NCBI RefSeq assembly: GCF_042477335.2 | Contig: NC_091255.1 | Coordinates: 28,808,501 to 28,872,500 of the forward strand | Direction of reading: 5' to 3' | DNA length: 64,000 nt | Source of the DNA: Ovis canadensis | Taxonomy: Eukaryota > Chordata > Mammalia > Artiodactyla > Bovidae | Part shown: positions 57,089-64,000 of the stretch, one piece after another | How the letters are laid out: the number at the start of each line of letters is the position of its first letter | Position numbering within the stretch: position 1 is the stretch's first letter | Made by a program: the position numbers and the translations under genes | The notes under the pieces: model-generated | Seen by the model: the letters and a program-made list of their open reading frames with translations, nothing else | Databases searched by the model: none | Told to the model about the DNA's origin: nothing

Positions 57089-60000
57089 TTAGCAAGCCTG
57101 AGACTCAAGTTCAGCTTTAACCGGAATTCGGCGCGTGACCGTAGACCAGTCTGTTGAACTCTGAGGGCTGGGGTAGAGTTCGGAAGCCGTGGGCTCCTCG
57201 GGGTGGGGGCTGCTCGGAGAGGATGGAGTCCCCGGGTCCTCAGGCTGGGAATCTTCATCAGATTCGGCATCCTCCCCAGGCCCAAGCCCTGCTAGCTTCC
57301 TGCTAGCCTCCCACAGCCGGTGAGCTGCGCGGTCGTCTCTGGCGGCTGGGGGCACTTCCTCCACGTGGCAGTTGGCGAAGTACCTCCCGCTGAGGGGCTC
57401 AATGCCTTCCTGCAGAGCGCAGTACAGGGGTGTCTGGGCACCCCCTCGCGGTGCCCGGAGCACCAGCCAAGCCAGGGGGCGCAAAAGTGGGCGGAGCCAT
57501 CCAGGAACGTGGCGCAGGAAGAGCTCCGAGTTCACTGGCCCTGTGGACGGGAAGAAAGGAAGTGGCGGGGAAGACGAAGTGGGTGAGGATCTAGGGTAAG
57601 AGGCAAGCACAGGGCTACAAAGGAGTGAAAGAGTCCGGTCCCAGGGAAGCCAAGGTCGTATTAACCAGGTAGTACTTAGGGACCTGATAAGCTGACCTCA
57701 CTCGTTTCTAACAGCAAGCCACTTCTTCATCCAAGCTCCTTACACATCCTCATCTTCCAGATATTGCTCATGCTGTGTCCCTGCCTGCTCAGTCACTTCA
57801 GTCATGTTCGACTCTTTTCAACCTTATGGACTTCTCCCATGGGATTCTCCAGGCAAGAAACTAGCCTGGAACAATCTGTCTCCATCTTTTTTTCTAGCTC
57901 ATCTTTTTTCCTGTTCCTTTGTGTTTTATCTTTTGGCCTCCCCCAGTGGCATGTGGGATGTTAATTCCCCAAACCAGGAATCAAACCCTCACCCCCTGCA
58001 TTGGAAACATGTGAAGTCCTAACCATTGGACTGCCAGGAAAGTCCTCCTGTTCCCTTGTTTAACCAGCAAACATTTATGAACACCTACAATAGACCAGCC
58101 ACTGCTTTGGATATTAGAGATATGGAGTCTAATAATGACTAGCTATAATTATTATTATCACTATTATAATTTTAATGAGCCTTAGGTAATGATTGTCTAA
58201 TATTCGGTATAGTATTATGGATCAGGCAGATCTTGTTATCCGGCAACTTGTTCCCTAAGGCAGGGATGGGTCTTCAGTTCAGTTCAGTCACTCAGTCGTG
58301 TCTGACTCTTTGTGATCCCATGGACTGCAGCACGCTAGGCCTCCCTGTCCATCACCAACTCTGGGAGTTTACTCAAACTCATGTCCATTGAGTCAGTGAT
58401 GCCATCCAACCATCTCATCCTCTGTCGTCCCCTTCTTCTGCCTTCAATCTTTCCCAGCATCAGGGTCTTTTCAGTTCTTCGCATCAGGTGGCTAGAGTAT
58501 TGAGTTTCAGCTTCAACATCAGTCCTTCCAATGGACATTCAGGACTGATTTCCTTTAGGATGGACTGGTTGGATCTCCTTGCAGTTCAAGAGACTCTCAA
58601 GAGTCTTCTCCAACACCTCAGGATGGGTCTTACTAATTAGTAAAATCACTCAGACTGTAAGAATGCTTCTAGTGGACCCCTAGACCCTGGATGACCCAGC
58701 CTATCTCTATACCTCATCTCTTGCCACATTCCCTTCCTCACTCTGCTCCAGCCACAGCAGGCTCTCTGTTCTTTCTTAAACATACCAAGCACTTCTGCCT
58801 CAGGACCTTTGCATTTGGTATTTGCTCTGTTCTTTTACTCTTCTCTCTAGAATGCCTCACAGGTCATTCATTTCCTTCAAGCTTCTACTGAAACGTCACC
58901 TTTTCAGTTACATCTTCCTTGACTGCCATAGATAAATATAGCACCCCCTGTCATTTCTTTTTCTTTTGCCAACTCTGTCATTTCTTAGCCCCCTTTCCCT
59001 GTCTTATCTTTCCCTGCAGCACTTTAAACACCACCTGTCATTGTATACATTTATTAGCTGTCTCCTTCTATAAAGTAGAATGTAAACTCTACAAGGATGA
59101 GGTCTTTGTTTTGCTCACTGCTACACTCCCTGTGTCTAGATTAATGCCTAGAACATAGTAGGTACTCACTAAATGCTTCCTGAATGAGTAATTATTAGCT
59201 AACATCATCAGTTCAGTCATGCAGATGGCTCCTTGGGGTGAGAACCTAGGCCTTCCTCATTGCCATGCCTTACCCAGCCTTCAGCATCTGAGCTTGTGGT
59301 GTGAGACAAGCTCAGACAAGGAGAGCCTGGCTTTAAGATCAGCAAGGAACAGGCCTCTCCCTGGACCAGGCTTCCTTCCTGCTCTGAGATTCTGTGGCTC
59401 AGTGAGAGGCTGGGGGAGCAGGGGAAGGGGCGAGGATGGGAGAAGGGAAATAAGAATGAAGCAGAGCAGCCAGAGAGATAAACCTCACCTGGGTGGGCTG
59501 CATAGCAGGTGACGCCAGTGCCCTCAAGCTGAGTGGCAAGCTCCCTGGCGAACAACACGTTGGCCAGCTTACTGTCGGCATATGCCCGCAGCTCCTGCCG
59601 CCAGCCCACCACTGGGCGGTCCAGGCGTGTGAAATCGAGGCGGCCTCTGCGGTGGGCAGCAGAGGAGACCACCACCACACGGCTGGGGGCGCTTGTCTTG
59701 AGCCGGGGCAGCAGCAGGTGTGTCAGCAGGAAGGGGCCGATGTGGTTCACACGCAGCAGCAGGTTAAAGGGCTCCCGGGTCCGGCCACAGGAACTGATCC
59801 CTGGGGTAGGGGCTAGGTGTGAACAACTGCTCCAGAGGGATCCTTGGAGGCCTCAGCATCCCCCAGGTGAGATAGTGGTAGGGGGCATCCTTCTCACATG
59901 TTTACCAGTCCCTCGGCCAAGCCTGCCTGGAAGGGTCGGCTGCCCTGGGCACCCTCTCGCCCCTCCGCAAGTCGGCTGCCCTCACCGGCATTGTGGATGA

Positions 60001-61541
60001 GGATGTCCAGCCGTGGCTCAGAGCTCAGGAAGGCAGTGGCAAAAGCCCTCACGGAGGCCAGACTGGCCAAGTCCAAGGCCATGAAGATGACTTCATTGTT
60101 CCCACTCTCCTGTGGAGTGGCAAGAAGTGGCCTGTCATATGCACCCTTTTCTTCCTTCTCCCCAGGCACCAAATTCTGAGAGCTCAGCTCCTGCTACTAA
60201 CTCCTTCTACTAAGATCTACCCCAGGCATTAGCATGTAGTGGGTAAGTGTGTGGATGCTGGATGCAAATCTTGACTTTGCTTATTACTAGAGTGATACCT
60301 TGGGCAAGATACTTAATCTTTCTGAGCCTTAGTTCTCTGTAAAATGGAAATAATAATATTACTGATAGAGTTATTGTGAGAATTAAATGAGTTAATATAT
60401 GTAAAATCTTTAGAATACTGCCTGGCATGTAGTCACCACTCTGTAGGCACTTGCTTTTTTTTTTTTTTTTTGTACTTGCTATTATTATTAATATTATCAT
60501 ACCCTCTGCCCATTATTGTTTACCCTAAAATCTACAACGGACTACTCACTGGTCTCCTCCAACCCACTCTTACCCCCTACAAACCAGGTGCCACAGAGCC
60601 ACTTAGGGGTTCATTCCCAAAGGTTATTCTGAAAGTCCAGTCCCTGCTGAGAACACTTTATTGGATCTCCACTGTCCATTCTATGAAATCTGATCTCCTC
60701 AGTAGGGTCTATAAGGGCCCTTTGAACTTGGCCCTGGCTCAGAGAGTTCAGCCCCTTCCTTTTGCCTCTTCTCTGCATACTCCATACTCCGTGCTCTGGC
60801 CTCATTAAACCTTTCAATCAGTTTCTCAAATCAGACCATCTATCTTGCCTCAGGGCCTCTGCATATGCTGTTCCCTCTGCTGTTCTCTTTCCAACTTTCA
60901 TTAAATTCCACTGTTTCTTAAATGTATTAGAACAGCAGTTACTTCCTTCAGATCTGGTGTCCCTTCGCTGTGTGACCAGAGCACCTGTGCACCCTCTTCT
61001 CCATTTGGAGAACCGGGCTGCACTGTCCTTTAAGGGACTGGATAACCCCGCCCGCATGTCTCTAGCTGCCCGGCTCTTTTCCTCGGTGCTTCCGTCCTCT
61101 GTTCACCCTCCCGCCAGGCCCCGCCCTCCCACCAGGCCCCGCCCCCTCCAGGCCCCGCCTTTCAAGGCTCCGCCTTCCCTCACCTGGCGGAGGTCGAACG
61201 CAGCGGCTTCGCCGCGCTCCCGGCTCCTGCAGGCCAGCACCACGCGCGCTCCCCGGCGTGCCAGCTCCAGCGCAGTCATCTTCCCGATGCCGCTGTTGGC
61301 GCCTGAGGAGGGTGGGCGGGAGCCGAGCTGAGGCGTCACGCCCCCGCCCCACCGTCCCGGCTCCCCGCCCCGCCGTCCCGGCTCCCCGCCCCCTGCTCGC
61401 CAGCCAGCACTCACCCGTGACCACCGCCGTGCGGCCCCGCAAGCTGGCGAGGCCGCGGCACGGCGGGGCCTTCACCAGGTTGTAGTAGACAAGCACGTAG
61501 GCGCCCAGCAGCAGCCCCACGCCCAGCAGCAGCGCCTCCAT
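57089..61541 (-). CDS. DHRS13: dehydrogenase/reductase SDR family member 13, five coding exons
   Basis: Short-chain dehydrogenase/reductase of the retinol-dehydrogenase-like SDR7C group; NAD(P)-dependent, probably acting on retinoids or other lipophilic carbonyls at a membrane. Minus-strand exons: 61415-61541, 61184-61302, 59986-60109, 59489-59800, 57089-57540, all GT-AG, 377 residues, the human length as I remember it. Visible: an N-terminal hydrophobic anchor (residues 4-23), cofactor motif TGANSGIG (42-49), NAG (122-124), a Ser pair at 169-170, catalytic YADSK (Tyr197, Lys201), then an acidic and Ser/Pro-rich tail after about residue 310 that is not part of the catalytic fold. The start has context cagcATGGAG in a CpG-rich promoter. 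No defects are visible. Confidence 0.96.
58275..58620 (-). mobile_element. BovB LINE 3' fragment
   Basis: Reverse BovB 3' end (AGTTCAGTTCAGTCACTCAG at the tail), about 345 bp, with small internal deletions near 58470-58480. Confidence 0.9.
58700..59195 (+). mobile_element. L2 LINE 3' end
   Basis: Old L2 (GCCTCAGGACCTTTGCATTT, ATGCCTAGAACATAGTAGGT then CTCACTAAATGC). Confidence 0.75.
60110..61183 (-). other. DHRS13 intron 2 with MIR and L2
   Basis: Holds a forward MIR (about 60225-60460; ACCTTGGGCAAGATACTTAA) with a T-run at 60457-60472, and a forward L2 fragment (about 60530-60990; CAGGGCCTCTGCATATGCTG). The CpG-rich part begins at about 61040. Confidence 0.7.
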
Positions 61542-61760
61542 GCTGGCCGCACCTCCGGGCTCCCGCCCAGGCCCGGAGCCGCCTGGATCGCCGCCCGGGG
61601 GGCTGCGGGCTCTCCCCGTACGGGCCTAGAAGGGCGCCTGGCGCTCTTCGGCTTGGCGAAGGCGGAGGCGGAGGCGGGCGGGAGACAGGGCAGGGATGTG
61701 TGTGCGTGCGTGTGTGCGTGGGCCCTGGGAGCGCCCCCTAGGCGTGCGTCTGCGTCCTCG
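61060..61760 (-). promoter_or_regulatory. DHRS13: DHRS13 CpG-rich promoter and first exons
   Basis: GC-rich block covering DHRS13 exons 1-2 and about 200 bp upstream. Intron 1 contains a local tandem repeat of CTCCCCGCCCCGCCGTCCCGG type (about 61345-61392), and intron 2 has several copies of AGGCCCCGCC (about 61117-61160), all Sp1/KLF-like. No TATA box is seen upstream of the start codon at 61541. Confidence 0.65.
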
Positions 61761-61828
61761 GGGTGTGCGCTGGTGTGAAAACCTAGGTGCCTGTGTGCGT
61801 TTGCGCCTGGGAGCGCCCTCTAGGTATG
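61728..61828 (-). promoter_or_regulatory. two tandem CTCF-like motifs upstream of DHRS13
   Basis: On the minus strand CCTAGGGGGCGCT (within 61728-61746) and CCTAGAGGGCGCT (within 61809-61828) both fit the CTCF core, in the same orientation and 81 bp apart. They lie within a TGTGCG-rich stretch whose repeated segment CCTGGGAGCGCC(C)CTAGG suggests that the sites arose by a local duplication. Confidence 0.45.
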
Positions 61829-62251
61829 TACACGCACCTCTAGTGAAGGTGCTAGCTTTTTTGGTCTGTGATGTGCCTGCCCATGGATCCTGTGATCGTC
61901 CTTTAGGTTGTGTGCGTGCCTCTGGATCCTGTGTGCGCGCGCCCGCGTGAGCACCTTGTAGGTGTCTGAGTGTGTGCCCCTCCAGGTGTGTGCATTGCAT
62001 GCATCTGTAGTCCGTCAGTGTGTGCATGAATGACCGTCTTCGCGTGTACCTGTACTCTATGCTGGGTTCTGTAGCGGAAGACTTGCAGGAGGGGGCTTAG
62101 CAGACGGATGGGCTCTCTGGGTGTCAGTATGTAGCAGTCTTTCCCATCTGGAGAGCGGAGGGCGCCTGAATGCTGCTGTGGCTGACAGTCTAGTCCTGGA
62201 TTCTTTGCCCTCTGTGAACAAGTCCATCAGTTCCTTATCCTCTGATTTCAG

Positions 62252-62360
62252 CCCTCAGCTTCTAGGATCTTCTCAACTCAGGGATTGAACCCAGGTCTCC
62301 CGCGTTGCAGGCGGATTCTTTACCAGCTGAGCCAGCAGGTAACCCCTCAGCTTCTAGGAT
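62252..62360 (-). mobile_element. truncated Bov-tA with 17 bp target duplication
   Basis: About 75 bp of the SINE head (ATTGAACCCAGGTCTCCCGC) lies between perfect copies of CCCTCAGCTTCTAGGAT at 62252-62268 and 62344-62360. Confidence 0.85.
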
Positions 62361-62504
62361 TCTTTCCATTTCTTCCCATGGAGGTCAGACAGGTGACACA
62401 GTGCGTGCAGGGTGGCACCATCAGTTCAGGGCTGTCAGGATTCACATATTCATTAGCTGTCTATCTCCCCACCTCCTCATACCCTACCAGACCCCTCCTT
62501 TATA

Positions 62505-62635
62505 TATATATCTATTTGGCTGCACCGGGTCTTCTTAACTGCAGCACGTGGGATCTAGTTCCCTGAGGGATTGGATCTGGGGCTCCTGCATTGGCAGTGC
62601 AGTCTTAGCTGCTGGCCCACTAGGGAAACCCTCCA
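62505..62635 (-). mobile_element. CHR-2-type tRNA SINE
   Basis: Reverse SINE with TATATATA at its left edge (TTTGGCTGCACCGGGTC, CCACTAGGGAAACCC). Confidence 0.7.
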
Positions 62636-63764
62636 CCCCTCCATTTCCGAAGGGAAGCAGGAAGAGAGTGTAAAATCTGTCCTCTGATCTTCAGGAGGAA
62701 ATTTGTCTCTGGAGTGATTCTGACAGGTGGGAGAAATAGGTAGAGGCTTCATTACTGAATAGACGTGATTATGATGGCTGAGTGGGTGGGGACAGCTAGG
62801 GAGGCATGGGTAAGCGTATTATTTCTGGCCAGGTGACTTGCCAGGAGAAAGGAGAAATCCAGTACAATTTAGCACCTGTTGTTTGGCACTCACAGCATGC
62901 CCAGCAGTGCAGGTAGCCTTGGAAATACTGAGCAGAACAATGTTTCTGCCCTTAAGGAGTTCACAAGGCCCATGGGGGAGGAGGAGGAGAGTGGTGGAGG
63001 CAAAGCTAGAGGGGTGGGTGGAAGCCAGGGTCAGACCACAGATTCCGCCATTTCCTGTTTAGCTGCACCGTGGATTCAGCGTTTGTGTCCATACTGTGGG
63101 ATGAGACCTGGGACAGAATGTAAGTAAAATAAATGGATGTGCTCTTCACCCCCGCCAAAACAAAATCCTGACATGCAAACAGGTACCACGCACTTTAAAC
63201 AGCGCTGGCATGCATGCACACAGCTGTGTTCTCTAAGGAGCAGGAGATGGTTTTCAGGAAAAACTTGGCAGATAAAGTTTCTTAAGTATAATGTGCAAGG
63301 AGGAATAGTTTAAATAAGAGGGAGCTTAGAGGCCTGAGAATTAAGGTAATGGGTGAACTCATCTGTCCAGGGGCTGCAGTTGTAAGCTTGTGACTACAAG
63401 TCAAGTTACTTGTGGCATGACTGAGTCTAGAGACTGAATTTCTTCGTTCTTCAGACATTTGAAACAACCAACTGCTCCACACTAGATTCTAAGCTCCAAG
63501 AGGCAGGGGCCACAGCTGTCCTGGTGATTGCCCACAGCAAGTTACTGAGACCAAGATCCAAGGCCTGGCAAAGGCTGGACACTGGAGGAACTTGAGTGAT
63601 ACTCGAATAATGAATTGCTCCATACCCAGCTAGGGCTGAGGGGGAAAAAAAAACAGGTGTTGACTTCTCCCAGAAGAGATGGAAAAAATGATAGCAAATA
63701 ACCAGAGGAAAGACAGCCCCAACTGCTTGGGTTAAAGCTTCTGGAGCAGAATGCAGAGGTCTCA
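62636..63764. other. non-coding stretch upstream of DHRS13
   Basis: No exon recognised. By human synteny the next gene (PHF12, same strand) would end near or beyond the right edge, but I see no poly(A) signal or coding sequence that supports its presence here. Confidence 0.45.
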
Positions 63765-64000
63765 TGCTCTTATTTAAAAAAATATTTTTGGCTGTGTGGG
63801 ATTTCTCTGCAGTGAGTAGGGGCTGTTCTCTACTGTGCTGTGTGGGCTTCTGATTGCAGTGGCTTCTCTTGTGGCGAAGCATGGGTTCCAGGTGAGGGCT
63901 TAGCTGCTTCGCGGCATGTAGGATCCTCTCAGACCAGGGGTCGAAGCCAAGTGCCCAGCTTTGGCAGGCAGATTCTTTACCACTGAGCCACCAGAGAAGT
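63765..64000 (-). mobile_element. long CHR-type tRNA SINE at the window edge
   Basis: Reverse SINE of the longer type (GCAGTGGCTTCTCTTGTGGC, GCTGCTTCGCGGCATGTAGG, ACTGAGCCACCAGAGAAGT), reaching the last base. Confidence 0.75.

Larger units (their letters stand above)
57541..59488 (-). other. DHRS13 intron 4 with repeats
   Basis: The 1.95 kb intron holds a partial reverse Bov-tA (about 57788-57866), a reverse CHR-2-type SINE (about 57930-58045), a reverse BovB 3' end (58275-58620) and a forward L2 3' end (about 58700-59195). No further exon is seen. Confidence 0.7.

Noticed and set aside
61626-62027. 133-codon minus-strand frame upstream of DHRS13
   Set aside because: Low-complexity TG/CG-rich sequence; no start context, no homology, and the motifs there look regulatory.
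62636-64000. Expected 3' end of PHF12 from synteny
   Set aside because: No coding sequence or convincing minus-strand poly(A) signal; the last 235 bp are a SINE, so the gene most likely ends beyond the window.

Overview
The window is nuclear DNA of a ruminant (cattle, sheep, goat or a close relative). It is full of SINEs and LINEs found only in or typical of ruminants (Bov-tA, Bov-A2, CHR-2-type tRNA SINEs, BovB LINE) on top of old mammalian repeats (L2, MIR, old L1, MER5A, a Tigger-type element). Its three protein genes are in the order of the human 17q11.2 interval FAM222B - ERAL1 - MIR144/451 - FLOT2 - DHRS13. The species itself cannot be fixed from the sequence alone; the human gene order and all family statements are from memory, since no search could be run.

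Layout. 1-15.6 kb holds no coding exon: it is mostly nested repeats (L2 split by a 2.7 kb BovB, a second L2 split by a minus-strand BovB piece, a 240 bp local duplication, L1 pieces) and by synteny is probably intron 1 of FAM222B. 15.7-16.5 kb is a CpG-rich promoter with NRF1-type sites and a plausible non-coding minus-strand first exon. 21.0-25.7 kb is ERAL1 (plus, ten coding exons, 437 aa, mitochondrial ribosome-assembly GTPase). 25.8-26.1 kb is the minus-strand mir-451/mir-144 cluster, with a CACCC/GATA/TATA-like promoter candidate at 26.4-26.5 kb and a GATA plus E-box candidate enhancer at 30.1 kb. 26.7-39 kb has no protein gene and many SINEs and LINEs. 39.3-56.2 kb is FLOT2 (minus, eleven coding exons in any one transcript, 428 aa, membrane-raft scaffold). 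56.4-61.6 kb is DHRS13 (minus, five coding exons, 377 aa, membrane-anchored short-chain dehydrogenase/reductase). 61.6-64 kb is its upstream flank, with CTCF-like motifs and SINEs.

All three coding models were rebuilt exon by exon with canonical GT/AG junctions and unbroken frame, and each gives exactly the length I remember for the human protein. The most informative observation inside a gene is that FLOT2 carries two alternative versions of its third coding exon, both 91 nt and both with good splice sites, 2 kb apart. Because 91 is not a multiple of 3, only use of exactly one keeps the frame. The three protein genes do not form one pathway; the local functional unit is the bicistronic erythroid microRNA cluster. 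I do not see an undescribed biological system here. The less ordinary items are the alternative exon pair, two probable tail-only retroposition scars, a very recent 240 bp duplication, a 1 kb polypurine minisatellite in a FLOT2 intron, paired CTCF-like motifs, and the extremely tight DHRS13-FLOT2 spacing.
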